Positions 39,212-48,982 of a stretch of DNA of 64,000 nt are shown piece after piece. Where the stretch lies: positions 1 through 64,000 of the forward strand of contig JAJXWP010000015.1 of assembly GCA_021781575.1 (NCBI GenBank). The letters run 5' to 3'. The stretch comes from Pseudomonadota bacterium (GTDB lineage Bacteria > Pseudomonadota > Alphaproteobacteria > Rhodospirillales > Magnetospirillaceae). The first letter of the stretch is position 1. The number at the start of each line of letters is the position of its first letter. The notes under the pieces were generated by a model. That model had not been told where the DNA came from and searched no databases. It saw only the letters and a program-made list of their open reading frames with translations. The position numbers were made by a program, and so were the translations under genes.

Positions 39212-40384
39212 TCAACGATTGGCGGGTCCGCTGTGCCGCAGCAGGAATTCTCGGCCGAGCTTCACCTTGGGCACGCCGTCGTAGTCGACGATATCGGCCG
39301 TGGCATAGGTCTCGCTCCAGTTCTCGGGCAGGAAGGAGCCGGTGCCGACCACGTCAATGGGGGCCTTGGCATAGGCCATCACCCGGCATTTCGCCGGGTT
39401 GAATCCCGATGACACGACGAGCCGCACCTTGCTGAAGCCGGCGTCATTGAGCCGTTCGCGCATGTGCCAGACGGCGGCGGCCGAAACGCCGGTGCCGACA
39501 AGGTGACGCAGTTCGGCGTCTGTCCGGTAACCGCGAATCGATTCCGGGGCATGCCTCTCCAGGACCGCGTAGGAGCCTTGCGGATCGAGCCCTTCGAGGA
39601 AACGGCCGCCGTGAGTGTCCAGGCGCAGCGCGATCCGCCCCTCCTCGGCCAATGCGGGAAATCGGCGGCAGACCTCCAGGCCGTCGGTGACCTCGCGACC
39701 GAAATAGTCGACCAGCACGGCGAGATCGTCGGCGGGAAAGGTTTCGTGGTACATCTCGGCGGCCCGTACGGTCGACCCGGCATAGCCGATCAAGCCATGC
39801 GGCATGGTCCCCCGACCGCCGGCCTGGCCAAAATAATGCGCCGTCGCCATCGTCGCGTTACCGACGAAACCCTTGGCGTTGGCCGTGCGGCGCGCCGCAC
39901 AGGAACCGACCGAGGCGGCATAGGCCATCAGTTCGGCCATTTCGGCACCGGCGCAATGACGCGCATCCATGGCAAGAAAGGCCACCTGAGGCAGCTCGAC
40001 GCACATGGTATAGGCGTTGTAGGCGGCGACGCAGGCAGCACCCAGCTTCTGCAAGAGGATGGTCTCGAGGTCGACCAGGTGGAACAGCGAGCCGCCGACA
40101 TACATCAACGGCTCGCCGGCACCAACCCAGGCGCCCTCCTCGTAGTTGAGGCGGATGTCGAAGCGCGTGGCGCGCTCGGCGGCGATCCGTTCCAGCCACT
40201 GGACGGCAAGGCGCGGCGTGAACAGCACTGGCCGCCGCATGAACACGGCATAGGTGACCCGGCAATCACCGTAGCGTTCGACGATCGCCTTGGTCCGCAG
40301 GAAATAGTGGTCGGTCAGGCGCGCGACGTCATCGCCGCCGGGCCCGGCCGCCGTCCCAGCGCACTGACCGGCCATCTCGTTCAT
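39212..40384 (-). CDS. pncB: Nicotinate phosphoribosyltransferase
   Basis: 390-residue entry enzyme of the Preiss-Handler pathway, making nicotinate mononucleotide. Family features include [16 protein letters not shown] at the N-terminus, [35 protein letters not shown] and [12 protein letters not shown]. Length is near the bacterial norm. Its ATG overlaps the DAHP synthase stop by 4 nt, and nadE follows after 34 nt. Confidence 0.93.
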   Translation of the reverse strand: MNEMAGQCAGTAAGPGGDDVARLTDHYFLRTKAIVERYGDCRVTYAVFMRRPVLFTPRLAVQWLERIAAERATRFDIRLNYEEGAWVGAGEPLMYVGGSLFHLVDLETILLQKLGAACVAAYNAYTMCVELPQVAFLAMDARHCAGAEMAELMAYAASVGSCAARRTANAKGFVGNATMATAHYFGQAGGRGTMPHGLIGYAGSTVRAAEMYHETFPADDLAVLVDYFGREVTDGLEVCRRFPALAEEGRIALRLDTHGGRFLEGLDPQGSYAVLERHAPESIRGYRTDAELRHLVGTGVSAAAVWHMRERLNDAGFSKVRLVVSSGFNPAKCRVMAYAKAPIDVVGTGSFLPENWSETYATADIVDYDGVPKVKLGREFLLRHSGPANR

Positions 40385-41754
40385 GACGCAACGGCCAGGC
40401 CCCGCAACCGAGCCCGCAGGTCCTTCAGCGTTTCGGCGATGAGGAATGCCAGTTCCAGCGCCTGGGTGGCATTGAGCCGGGGATCGCAGTGGGTGTGGTA
40501 ACGGTCACCGAGGCGCGCCTCGGTGATCGCCTGGGCCCCGCCAATACATTCGGTGACGTCCTGGCCGGTCATCTCGAAATGGACACCGCCCGACTTGGTC
40601 CCTTCCGCCCGATGGGCGGCGAAGAAGCCCTTCACCTCGGCCAGCACCCGATCGAACGAGCGGGTCTTGTAGTCGCCCATTTTTACCGTATTGGCATGCA
40701 TCGGATCGCACAGCCACACCACCGAGCGGCCTTCACGCTTCACCGCCCGCAGGAGCGGCGGCAGCTTGGCCTCCACCTGATCTGCCCCCATGCGGGTGAT
40801 GACGGTGAGCCGCCCCGGCTCGTTGGTCGGGTTGAGCATGTCGATCAGGCGCAACAGATCTTCCGGCGCGGTCGTCGGCCCGGCTTTGCAACCGATGGGG
40901 TTGCTCACCCCGCGCAAGAATTCCACATGGGCGCCGTCCACCTGCCGGGTTCGGTCGCCGACCCACAGCATATGGGCCGAGCAGTCATACCAGTCGCCGG
41001 TGGTCGAATCGACGCGGGTCAGGGCCTGCTCGTACTGCAGGATCAGCGCCTCGTGAGAGGTGAAGAAATCGGTCTCGCGGATCTGCGGGGTGGTGTCCGA
41101 AGTCAGCCCACAAGCCTCCATGAACGCCAGGGCTTCGTCCAACCGGGCGCATAGATCGGCGTAGCGGGCGCCCGAGTTGCCGGCGACGAAGCCCAAATTC
41201 CATTGGTGCACCTTGTGCAGGTCGGCGTAGCCACCCTGAGCAAAAGCCCGCAGCAAGTTCAGCGTCGCCGCCGACTGGTTGTAGGCACGCACCAGGCGCT
41301 CAGGGTCCGGGATGCGGGCTTCCGGGGTGAACTCCATGCCGTTGACCATGTCGCCGCGATAGGCCGGCAAGGTCACCCCGTCGATGGTTTCCGTCGGCGC
41401 CGAGCGCGGTTTGGCGAACTGTCCGGCCATGCGCCCCACTTTGACCACCGGGCAGGCAGCGCCAAACGTCAGGACCACGGCCATCTGCAGCAGCACGCGG
41501 AAGGTATCGCGGATATTGTTCGGATGGAATTCGGCGAAGCTTTCCGCGCAATCACCGCCCTGAAGGACAAAGGCCTTGCCTTCGGCCGCCTGGGCAAGAT
41601 GGGCTTTCAGCCGGCGCGCTTCACCGGCGAAGACCAATGGCGGAAAGTTGCGCAGCTGCGCCTCGACCGCCGCCAGCTTGTCTGCGTCAGGATAGTCGGG
41701 CACCTGCTGGATGGGTTTCATCCGCCAGCTGTCCGGGGTCCAGGTCTCGGCCAT
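40381..41754 (-). CDS. Class II 3-deoxy-7-phosphoheptulonate (DAHP) synthase
   Basis: 457-residue first enzyme of the shikimate pathway, plant/AroA-II type. Signatures: [49 protein letters not shown] and [10 protein letters not shown]. Class I enzymes are about 350 residues and lack these. GAGGA lies 5 nt before the ATG. It heads a coupled minus-strand run DAHP synthase-pncB-nadE-gltX-cysS. Confidence 0.96.
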   Translation of the reverse strand: MAETWTPDSWRMKPIQQVPDYPDADKLAAVEAQLRNFPPLVFAGEARRLKAHLAQAAEGKAFVLQGGDCAESFAEFHPNNIRDTFRVLLQMAVVLTFGAACPVVKVGRMAGQFAKPRSAPTETIDGVTLPAYRGDMVNGMEFTPEARIPDPERLVRAYNQSAATLNLLRAFAQGGYADLHKVHQWNLGFVAGNSGARYADLCARLDEALAFMEACGLTSDTTPQIRETDFFTSHEALILQYEQALTRVDSTTGDWYDCSAHMLWVGDRTRQVDGAHVEFLRGVSNPIGCKAGPTTAPEDLLRLIDMLNPTNEPGRLTVITRMGADQVEAKLPPLLRAVKREGRSVVWLCDPMHANTVKMGDYKTRSFDRVLAEVKGFFAAHRAEGTKSGGVHFEMTGQDVTECIGGAQAITEARLGDRYHTHCDPRLNATQALELAFLIAETLKDLRARLRGLAVAS

Positions 41755-41931
41755 TACAGTCCTCTAGGTGCGATGCAATAAAGAAAACCCTGCATATACG
41801 CTCTTGAAAGCATTTATGCCAGCACCACCGCGACGGCAAGCAGGTCGCCCCTCCCGTCCGGTGACGCCCTATGCTACACTTTTGCCTTGATTTTCGTTCC
41901 ACCTCGGAACAACGGTGACGGGAAGGGGATG

Positions 41932-42312
41932 ATGGCCACGCAGGGCTTGGACATGCGCACGGTAGTCCGATGGATTGCGGTCGCCGCCAGCACGGCGTGG
42001 ATCACCCTGACCATCTACCAGGAATTCATCGACGTCGACCCCACCCAGTACGGCTTCAAGTCGGCCGAGGTGGAAACGCGCCTGAAGTCCTGCTCCGGCA
42101 CCTTCCAACAACGCTACGACTGCAAAGAGGCAGTGATCATCGCCAAAGGCCACCGAAGCTTCGCCATCTGGGCCGAAAAGGTGGCGTTGATTCTGGGGCC
42201 GCCGCTGATCGTCGGCATGCTGCTCAACCGCCTCGGCCAAGAACGCTCCTCAAAAGACGCGGACTACTACACCAAGCCTCCGCCACCGGTGACCAAGCGC
42301 CGTGTGCGCTGA
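41932..42312 (+). CDS. Small membrane protein with two TM helices (hypothetical)
   Basis: About 126 residues, not assigned to a family. Two hydrophobic helices (WIAVAASTAWITLTIY near 14-30 and VALILGPPLIVGMLL near 85-100) flank a polar loop with two cysteines (KSCSGTFQQRYDCKEA) that could form a disulfide if periplasmic. The tail is Pro/Lys rich. GGAAGGGG precedes two adjacent ATGs (41929, 41932); the second has the better spacing. It is divergent from the DAHP synthase gene. Confidence 0.7.
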   Translation: MATQGLDMRTVVRWIAVAASTAWITLTIYQEFIDVDPTQYGFKSAEVETRLKSCSGTFQQRYDCKEAVIIAKGHRSFAIWAEKVALILGPPLIVGMLLNRLGQERSSKDADYYTKPPPPVTKRRVR

Positions 42313-42314
42313 CC

Positions 42315-43226
42315 TCACAATCCGCGCATCCAGTCCGGCCGCAAATGCCGGCTGCCAGCAATCGCCCGGTCGACCTCGGCGAGCAGCCGCAGGCGATCCT
42401 TGGGGAGGGTGCCGGCCAGCGGAAGGCAGTTCGACGCGTGGTTGGAGCGGAAGATTACCGGGGCCACCGGATCCAGCCGATCCAGCAGCATCCGCTGTTC
42501 CGACAGGATCCCGACATCGTCCTGGGCGTCGAACCGCCCGTCCCAGCGCCCCAGGAAATCGTCGGCTGCCTCCGGCCTGACCATCAACTGCAGCGTCGAC
42601 AGGTAGTGCGGCGGCGCGCGGTTGACCAGGGCCGCCGTCGCCGTCGCATGGTCTTCGGCCAGGCGGCGGCCGCCGACGCCGAGGATAACGGTGGCCGATA
42701 TCTTCATGCCGGCACCGCGCGCCCTGCCGATGGCCTCGGCGATTCCGTCCGGACTGGCTCCCTTGGCGATCCGCCGCAGCACTTCGGCCGAGCCCGATTC
42801 GATGCCAAGGTAAATGAGCGACAGCCGCTTGGCTTTCAGCCGCGCCAGATCTTCCGGACTCTTGCGCAACAGCGCGATCGGCGTGGCATAGGCGGAAATC
42901 CGCTGAAGACGCGGCAGCGCTTGCGCCAGCCTGCCTGCGATGGCCTCCAACTGTTCGGTCGGCAGCACCAGGGCGTCACCATCGGCGAGGAACACCCGGT
43001 GGGCGTCCGGCCAGACCGCCGATGCCTCGTCGATTTCGGCAAAGATCTCGGCCAACGGCCGGGGGCGGTACTGCTTGCTCCGATACATCGAGCAGAAGCT
43101 GCAGTGGTTGTAGCTGCATCCCAGCGTCGCCTGGATGATCAGGTTGTCGCCCTCGGACGGCGGCCGAAACAGGGGCATGTCGTAGCGCATGGCGGGCCTC
43201 TCGCTCTCCAGGGGCATCACCGTCAC
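42315..43226 (-). CDS. Radical SAM protein of unknown function
   Basis: 303 residues. The Fe-S motif reads GCSYNHCSFCSMY, so the cysteine spacing is CX4CX2C instead of the classical CX3CX2C; a similar C-x-x-N-x-C-x-F-C pattern occurs in a COG1032-like subgroup. Further radical SAM elements: FLADGDALVLP (GGE-like position), YLGIESGSAEVL and ATVILGVGG. No B12-binding or SPASM domain is seen. The substrate is unknown. The GTG start overlaps the gor stop by 4 nt, so it is coupled to gor; ATG 43190 is an alternative start. Confidence 0.85.
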   Translation of the reverse strand: MTVMPLESERPAMRYDMPLFRPPSEGDNLIIQATLGCSYNHCSFCSMYRSKQYRPRPLAEIFAEIDEASAVWPDAHRVFLADGDALVLPTEQLEAIAGRLAQALPRLQRISAYATPIALLRKSPEDLARLKAKRLSLIYLGIESGSAEVLRRIAKGASPDGIAEAIGRARGAGMKISATVILGVGGRRLAEDHATATAALVNRAPPHYLSTLQLMVRPEAADDFLGRWDGRFDAQDDVGILSEQRMLLDRLDPVAPVIFRSNHASNCLPLAGTLPKDRLRLLAEVDRAIAGSRHLRPDWMRGL

Positions 43227-44608
43227 GGCGCGTCCGGATCGGGAAGCTTGTCACGCATGGTAACGAACTCTTCCGCCGCCGTCGGGTGGATCCCCACGGT
43301 GGCGTCGAATTGTTGCTTGGTCGCACCGCATTTGAGAGCGATTGCCAAGCCCTGGACGATTTCCGGGGCGTCCGCCCCGACCATGTGGCAGCCCACCACC
43401 CGTTGGTCCCGGCGGTTCACGACCAGCTTCATCATGGTGCGCTCGTCGCGTCCCGACAACGTGTGGCGGAGCCCCCGAAAGCGGCTGACATAAACATCGA
43501 TCTCGCCGAATCGCTGCCGCGCCGCCGCCTCGGCCAGGCCTACGGTGCCGACCGGCGGCTGACTGAACACCGCCGATGGAACGTTGTCGTAATCCATTGC
43601 CGTCGGCCGGCCGTTGAACAGAGTCTCCACCAGGCAGCGGGCCTCGGCGATGGCGACGGGCGTGAGGTTCATGCGGTCCGTGGCGTCCCCCACCGCGTAG
43701 ATGCTGTCGATCGAACTTTTCGACCAGCGATCGACCACCACCGCGCCGTTGGCCGCCAGCTTCACCCCCAGTTCCGCCAGGCCAAGTCCCTTCGTATTGG
43801 GCAACCGCCCGGTGGCGTAAAGGACCGCGTCCGCCTGCAGATCCTCTCCGACCGTCTCCATGCCTTTGCCGATACGCAGCGACAGGCTGCCGCCGGCACA
43901 CCGCTCGATGCTGCGCACCACGGTCTCACGCAGCAGCGACACGCCCTTCTTGCGCATTTCTTCCGCCAGAGTGATGCGGATGTCCTGGTCGAAGCCGCGC
44001 AGCAAGGTGTCACCGCGGACGATCTGCGTCACCTCTGCCCCCAGGGCGGCGAAAATGCCGGCGAACTCGACGGCGATGTAGCCGCCGCCGACCACCGCAA
44101 CGCGTTTGGGCAAGTCGGGAAGATCGAGGGCCTCGTTGGAGGTCACGGCGAGGCCGATGCCCGGGATGTCTGGCAGGAACGGCCAGCCGCCGGTGGCCAC
44201 CAGGATACGCTCGGCGGTGTAGCGGCGCCCCGCCACCTCGACGGTGTGAGGGTCGACCAGCCTGGCCCGCCCCTCGACCAGGGCCACTCCGGCATCCCGC
44301 AGCAGCCGAATATAAAGGCCGTTCAGCCGATCCAGTTCCTTGTCCTTGGCGGCGATCAGTGCCGGCCAGTCGAGGGCGGTCGGACCGACCGACCAGCCGT
44401 AACCGCGCGCATCAGCAAAGTCCTCGGCGAAATGGCTGGCAATGACCAGCAGCTTCTTCGGCACGCAGCCCCGCAGCACGCAGGTACCGCCGACACGGCT
44501 TTCCTCGGCGATGGCGACGCGCGCGCCGAGCCCGGCCGCCAATCGGCTGGCCCGGACGCCGCCGGAGCCGGCGCCGATGGTGAAGAGATCATAATCGTAG
44601 ACAGCCAT
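43223..44608 (-). CDS. gor: Glutathione-disulfide reductase
   Basis: 461-residue FAD/NADPH disulfide oxidoreductase that keeps glutathione reduced. FAD loop IGAGSGGVRASR, redox disulfide GGTCVLRGCVPKK, NADPH loop VVGGGYIAVEFAG, second FAD motif YAVGDATDRMNLTPVA and the C-terminal His-Glu pair GIHPTAAEEF are all intact. ATG 44608 is used because GGGAGG lies upstream and the product starts at the family N-terminus. Confidence 0.95.
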   Translation of the reverse strand: MAVYDYDLFTIGAGSGGVRASRLAAGLGARVAIAEESRVGGTCVLRGCVPKKLLVIASHFAEDFADARGYGWSVGPTALDWPALIAAKDKELDRLNGLYIRLLRDAGVALVEGRARLVDPHTVEVAGRRYTAERILVATGGWPFLPDIPGIGLAVTSNEALDLPDLPKRVAVVGGGYIAVEFAGIFAALGAEVTQIVRGDTLLRGFDQDIRITLAEEMRKKGVSLLRETVVRSIERCAGGSLSLRIGKGMETVGEDLQADAVLYATGRLPNTKGLGLAELGVKLAANGAVVVDRWSKSSIDSIYAVGDATDRMNLTPVAIAEARCLVETLFNGRPTAMDYDNVPSAVFSQPPVGTVGLAEAAARQRFGEIDVYVSRFRGLRHTLSGRDERTMMKLVVNRRDQRVVGCHMVGADAPEIVQGLAIALKCGATKQQFDATVGIHPTAAEEFVTMRDKLPDPDAP

Positions 44609-44777
44609 TGGTACGAGCCTCCCACCCCTCAGGTAGCGGGTCTCGTGCGCCAAAGCAACCTCGATCGGCGAATGCTCTCAACCTACCAAGCCGCTCTGGT
44701 GGACCGGGTCGCTGCCCGGGGATATGGTTCGGGTACCGGTGGAATTGCCCGCCGAATGATCCGCCCGGGAGAGCACC

Positions 44778-45713
44778 GTGTCAGGAAACAGTAGCGCCCC
44801 GCTCGAAATGCCGACCAACACCATCTTGCTGTCGATCCGCAACCAGGACGGCAGCGAGACCCTGGGCCTCAAGAGCGCAGATTCGGTGATCGATCTCCGT
44901 CGCGCTGCCGCGCTGCTCGGGCTCGCCGCGCCGCTGACCCTCGACCAGCTACTGCAGGAAGGCGGCGTCGCCCCCCTGAACGCGCTGATTGCCGCGGCCC
45001 GGTCATCGGACCGGGCAGCCGCCGCGGTGCTGCCGGAAAGCGAAATCACCCACGGCCGCCTGTTGCGCAACCCGGGAAAAATCGTTTGCGTCGGCTTGAA
45101 CTACCGGCATCACGCCCATGAAGTGAGCATGCCCATTCCAAAGCAGCCGGTGCTGTTCAGCAAGTATAACAATTCTCTTGCCGCCCATGGCTGCACTATT
45201 ACGCTGCCGCCAAAGGACGTCGCCTACAAGATGGATTACGAGACCGAACTGGTGATCGTCATCGGCAAGTCGGCCAGGAACGTCTCGGCGGAGGACGCCC
45301 CGCAATTCATCGCAGGATACTGCATCGGCCACGATTTTTCCGCCCGCGACCTGCAAATGGAGACCGGCGGCCAATGGTTGATCGGCAAGACGCTGGACAA
45401 TTTCGCCCCGATCGGCCCCTATTTCGTCTCGGCGGACCTGGTAGGCGATCCGCATAATCTGAGACTTCAGACCTTCGTCAACGGAGAGGTCCGCCAGGAC
45501 TGGAAGACCGATGATTTCATCTTCGATTGCTATCAGGTCGTCTCCTACATTTCCAAACATTGGACCCTCGAACCGGGCGATATAATTTTCACCGGAACGC
45601 CGCACGGCGTCATCGCCGGCAAACCGAAGGACCAGCAGGTCTGGCTGAAGGCCGGAGATGAAGTGGAAAGCCGCATCGAGAAGCTGGGCAGCCTGCGGTT
45701 CCGGCTGGCCTGA
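44778..45713 (+). CDS. Fumarylacetoacetate hydrolase family protein
   Basis: 311 residues. The FAH-fold catalytic core begins NPGKIVCVGLNYRHHAHEV, with metal ligands in MDYETELVIVIGKSA and the segment GYCIGHDFSARDLQ, followed by TGTPHGV. The family includes acylpyruvate hydrolases, oxaloacetate decarboxylases and dehydratases. The substrate cannot be read from sequence, and no aromatic-degradation genes lie nearby. The GTG start has GGGAGAG upstream. It stands alone on the plus strand. Confidence 0.9.
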   Translation: MSGNSSAPLEMPTNTILLSIRNQDGSETLGLKSADSVIDLRRAAALLGLAAPLTLDQLLQEGGVAPLNALIAAARSSDRAAAAVLPESEITHGRLLRNPGKIVCVGLNYRHHAHEVSMPIPKQPVLFSKYNNSLAAHGCTITLPPKDVAYKMDYETELVIVIGKSARNVSAEDAPQFIAGYCIGHDFSARDLQMETGGQWLIGKTLDNFAPIGPYFVSADLVGDPHNLRLQTFVNGEVRQDWKTDDFIFDCYQVVSYISKHWTLEPGDIIFTGTPHGVIAGKPKDQQVWLKAGDEVESRIEKLGSLRFRLA

Positions 45714-45822
45714 GCGGCGGGCACTCCCCACCGCCGCGGCGCTTTGCGCGGCCTCTGTCTGGGGACTGGATTTCGCGCTATGATGAAAGACCTTGAGCGG
45801 GCAGGCGAGGAGTTCGCACCCG

Positions 45823-47151
45823 ATGGTCCGGCTGGGAAGACTGCTCCTCGGACTGGTCCTGGTCACGGCGTCAACCGGTGCAACCAGTGTCGCCGCGAAG
45901 GGCACCGCGCTGGAATTGAGAGTCGACGGGGCGATCGGCCCGGCGGCTGCCGACTATGTGACCCACGGCCTGGAGACGGCCCGGCGCAGTGCGGCCTCGG
46001 CGGTGGTCGTCAAGATCGACACGCCCGGCGGGCTGGAGCCGTCGATGCGGCAGATCGTCACCGCCGTGCTGGCCTCGCCGCTGCCGGTGCTGTGCCTGGT
46101 GGCGCCGCCGGGGGCGCGGGCCGCCAGCGCCGGCACCTTCATCCTTTACGGCTGCGCCGTTGCCGCCATGGCGCCCGGCACCACTGTCGGCGCGGCAACG
46201 CCGGTCGCGCTCGGCGGCAACGACAAGGCTGGTGTCGAAAGGGATGTCCATGCGGCCAAGGCCATCAATGACGCCGCGGCCTATATCCGCGGCCTGGCGG
46301 AACTGCATGGACGAAATACCGCCTGGGCGGAACACGCGGTGCGCGAGGCTGCCACGCTGACGGCCACCGAGGCGGCAAAGGAGCGAGTTATCGACTTCCT
46401 TGCCGACAGCGCCGAGGACCTGCTGGCGAAGAGCGACGGACGCAAAGCGGTAGTGGCCGGCCGAACGGTGACCCTGGAGACCGCCGGCTTGGCCACCGTG
46501 CGCTTGCCTCCCCCGTGGCACAGCCGACTGCTCGCCATCCTCACCAACCCGGAAGTGGCTTACCTGCTGCTCCTTGTCGGCATCTACGGCGTCGTCTTCG
46601 AGATGATGGTGCCGGGCAATGTGTTGCCCGGCGCGGTCGGCGGCGTCTCACTACTGCTGGCGCTTTATGCGCTCAACCTGTTGCCTCTCAATTACGCGGG
46701 GGTCGGCCTGCTGCTGCTTGGCGTGGCGCTGATGGCCGCCGAGCCGTTCGTCACCGCGCACGGAGTCCTGGGCGTCGGCGGTGCCATCGCCTTGGCCGTC
46801 GGCTCAACGATGATGTTCGGGGCATCGCAGCCGGGATTCAGCTTGCCCTCATGGGTTGTATTGGGCGGCACCGCGGGCGGCCTGGTGATCATGGTGTGGA
46901 TGGTCGGCGTGGCGGTGGCCGCCAGACGCCGACGGAACATGATCGGAGCCGAAGCCCTGCTGGGTGCCGAAGCGACGGTGATCCACTGGTCGGGCGACAG
47001 CGGCCTTGTTCATCTTGCCGGCGAGGAATGGCAAGCCCATTCGGCGACACCGCAGATCCGCGGCGCGGTAGTCGAAGTGACCGGCCGCAAGGGCCTGATC
47101 CTGGAAGTGGCGCCACGGCGCGGAATGCGCCGCGGCAGCAAGGGAGCTTGA
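45823..47151 (+). CDS. NfeD family serine protease-like membrane protein (long form)
   Basis: 442 residues. A signal peptide (about 1-25, LLLGLVLVTASTGATSVAA) leads into a ClpP-like periplasmic protease domain with the serine in ARAASAGTFI and a downstream lysine region (NDKAGVERDVHAAK) as in the Ser-Lys dyad type. Four or more TM helices follow, then a C-terminal OB-fold domain (about 365-435). Long NfeD proteins are encoded next to stomatin/slipin genes and are thought to act with them at membrane microdomains; slipin follows 3 nt downstream. GAGGAG precedes ATG 45823. Confidence 0.93.
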   Translation: MVRLGRLLLGLVLVTASTGATSVAAKGTALELRVDGAIGPAAADYVTHGLETARRSAASAVVVKIDTPGGLEPSMRQIVTAVLASPLPVLCLVAPPGARAASAGTFILYGCAVAAMAPGTTVGAATPVALGGNDKAGVERDVHAAKAINDAAAYIRGLAELHGRNTAWAEHAVREAATLTATEAAKERVIDFLADSAEDLLAKSDGRKAVVAGRTVTLETAGLATVRLPPPWHSRLLAILTNPEVAYLLLLVGIYGVVFEMMVPGNVLPGAVGGVSLLLALYALNLLPLNYAGVGLLLLGVALMAAEPFVTAHGVLGVGGAIALAVGSTMMFGASQPGFSLPSWVVLGGTAGGLVIMVWMVGVAVAARRRRNMIGAEALLGAEATVIHWSGDSGLVHLAGEEWQAHSATPQIRGAVVEVTGRKGLILEVAPRRGMRRGSKGA

Positions 47152-47154
47152 CTG

Positions 47155-47904
47155 ATGGAAATACTGATCCCCTTGGTGGCGGCGTTGATTCCCGTGGCGC
47201 TGCTCCTGGCCAATGCCATACGCATCCTCCGCGAATACGAGCGAGGCGTGGTGTTTACCCTGGGCCGGTTCAGCGGCGTCAAGGGGCCGGGAATGATTCT
47301 CATCCTGCCGGTGGTTCAGCAGTTCGTGCGGGTCGACCTCCGCACGATCGTCCTCGATGTGCCCAGCCAGGATGTGATCTCCCGCGATAATGTCTCGGTG
47401 AAGGTCAGCGCGGTGGTCTACTTCCGCGTCGTCGACGCTGACCGGGCGGTAATCCAGGTACAAAATTTCATGGCGGCCACCAGCCAGCTCGCGCAGACCA
47501 CCCTGCGGTCGGTCCTGGGCAAGCACCAGTTGGACGAGATGCTGGCCGAGCGGGACCGCCTGAACGCCGACATCCAGGTGATCCTCGACCGCCAGACCGA
47601 GGCCTGGGGAATCAAGGTCACCGTCGTCGAGATCAAGCAGGTCGACATCGATCCCAGCATGATCCGCGCCATCGCCCAACAGGCCGAAGCGGAGCGCAGC
47701 CGCCGAGCAAAAGTGATCAATGCCGAGGGCGAACAGCAAGCGGCCGCGAAACTGGTCGAAGCGGCGCGCGAACTGGCCGCCGAGCCGGGTGCAATGCAGT
47801 TGCGCTATCTGGCCACTTTGCGCGACATCGCGGGCGACCGATCCTCTACCATCGTCTTCCCGTTCCCGGTGGAGGTGATGAAGACTCTGTGGGGCGCAAA
47901 GTAA
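47155..47904 (+). CDS. Slipin / stomatin-like SPFH protein
   Basis: 249-residue SPFH (band 7) membrane scaffold protein. The N-terminal TM helix is IPLVAALIPVALLLANAI. The SPFH domain starts REYERGVVFTLGRFSGVKGPG, and the stomatin signature LRTIVLDVPSQDVISRDNVS is present. The coiled-coil region (QAEAERSRRAKVINAEGEQ) would support oligomerisation. It is coupled to nfeD upstream, a conserved pair. Confidence 0.95.
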   Translation: MEILIPLVAALIPVALLLANAIRILREYERGVVFTLGRFSGVKGPGMILILPVVQQFVRVDLRTIVLDVPSQDVISRDNVSVKVSAVVYFRVVDADRAVIQVQNFMAATSQLAQTTLRSVLGKHQLDEMLAERDRLNADIQVILDRQTEAWGIKVTVVEIKQVDIDPSMIRAIAQQAEAERSRRAKVINAEGEQQAAAKLVEAARELAAEPGAMQLRYLATLRDIAGDRSSTIVFPFPVEVMKTLWGAK

Positions 47905-47907
47905 AGC

Positions 47908-48471
47908 CTAGGCCGATGGCTCGCCGGTTTCTTCGGCCAGCCGGTGGCGCCGGATCAGCCCCATTTGCGCCAGCATGAAGACGAAAGTCAGGCCAATACT
48001 GCCCGGCACCTTCCACAACACCCACAGGTCGGTCGACAGCAGCCGTCGCGCCACTTCGTTGAGCATGGCCATGCCCAGGAAGAACACGATGAAGCGGACG
48101 GTCAGCCGGCGCCAGCCGACGTCGTCCAGCGGCAAGGCGTCGCCGATGAACCGCTTCAGCAGTGGTTGGCCGGTGGCCAGGCCACCGGCCAGGATCGCGG
48201 CGAACAGGCTGTAGACGATGGTCGGCTTCAGCTTGATGAAGGTGTCGTCCTTGAACCACAGGGTCAATCCGCCGAAGACCCCGACGATGAGCGCGGTCAC
48301 CAGCGCCACCAAGGGAATCTTTCGGGTAACCAGCAGCGACAGGGCGATGGCCGCAACTGTCGCCACCATAAGGGCGGCAGTGGCAGTCAGCATGCCACCG
48401 GTTTCATAGGCGACAAGAAACACGGCCAATGGGCCGTAATCGACCAATGGCTTCAAGAACGATGATTGCAC
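47908..48471 (-). CDS. yciB: Inner membrane septation protein YciB / IspZ
   Basis: 187-residue integral membrane protein with five to six TM helices. Family features: FLKPLVDYGPLAVFLVAYE at the start, LTLWFKDDTFIKLKPTIVY and VARRLLSTDLWVLWKVPG. It affects cell-envelope synthesis and septation in enterobacteria; the mechanism is unclear. It converges with slipin, 3 nt apart. A long hairpin (48514-48559) lies about 45 nt upstream of its ATG. Confidence 0.92.
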   Translation of the reverse strand: MQSSFLKPLVDYGPLAVFLVAYETGGMLTATAALMVATVAAIALSLLVTRKIPLVALVTALIVGVFGGLTLWFKDDTFIKLKPTIVYSLFAAILAGGLATGQPLLKRFIGDALPLDDVGWRRLTVRFIVFFLGMAMLNEVARRLLSTDLWVLWKVPGSIGLTFVFMLAQMGLIRRHRLAEETGEPSA

Positions 48472-48513
48472 CCTTCGAATTCTCCCTCGCCCGTTCGCGA
48501 TTGGGCACTATCG

Positions 48514-48559
48514 CCAGGACTCTGACGGATGGCATGGCTGCCGTCCGTCAGAGTCCTGG
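48514..48559. repeat. Long near-perfect hairpin upstream of yciB
   Basis: CCAGGACTCTGACGGA (48514-48529) pairs perfectly with TCCGTCAGAGTCCTGG (48544-48559). After one mismatch, GGCA pairs with TGCC around a TGGC loop. The 16+4 bp stem is far longer than chance. No T-run follows, so it is not a simple terminator. Confidence 0.8.
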
Positions 48560-48734
48560 TGCGATTCAATCAGTTGCTGGGCCGCCTGATCCAGGCGCTG
48601 GGCAACCATACGCCCAGAGCGGACCACGAGAGACGGTCTCCCGGTTTCTCGCCATGAATTTATACACGGGACGCCAGAGCGCAATACAGCCGGCCAATTA
48701 TCATTGGGCGTCTGCGGGCGTGAAAGAAGTGGCC

Positions 48735-48846
48735 TTTCTTCGATACGGCCGACCTTGCGGACCGCCTCCTCAGAATGAGCTTCGAAAAATTTCAATATGT
48801 CGCCTCGTCCTGAGGAGCGGCGCTTGGCGCCGCGTCTCGAAGGACG
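48735..48846. repeat. Pair of extragenic palindromic units in inverted orientation
   Basis: Right unit: CGTCCT (48806-48811) and AGGACG (48841-48846) flank GCGGCGC/GCGCCGC (48817-48823/48827-48833). The left unit (48735-48790) reads TTCTTCGATACGGCC, CTCCTCAGAATGAGC and TTCGAA. The CTTCGAGACG ... CTCCTCAGGATGAGG pattern resembles abundant extragenic palindromes of alphaproteobacterial genomes. Confidence 0.65.
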
Positions 48847-48982
48847 GTAATGATTCCACACCGTCTCTCGCCGCCGACGGCCGTTCAGCCTCCGTTCACA
48901 GTGAATTGAATATCCTGATGACGGAAGACACAGAAACGACAGAATTCCTATTCTCCGACTTGCATTCCACCCGTGAGGCCTC

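Larger units (their letters stand above)
48472..48982. other. Intergenic region rich in palindromes between yciB and the cytochrome gene
   Basis: About 510 nt between divergent genes. It holds a long hairpin (48514-48559) and a pair of inverted alphaproteobacterial-type palindromic units (48735-48846). Open frames across it (158-185 codons) follow the palindromes and have no ribosome binding sites or recognisable domains, so I call no gene here. Confidence 0.6.
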
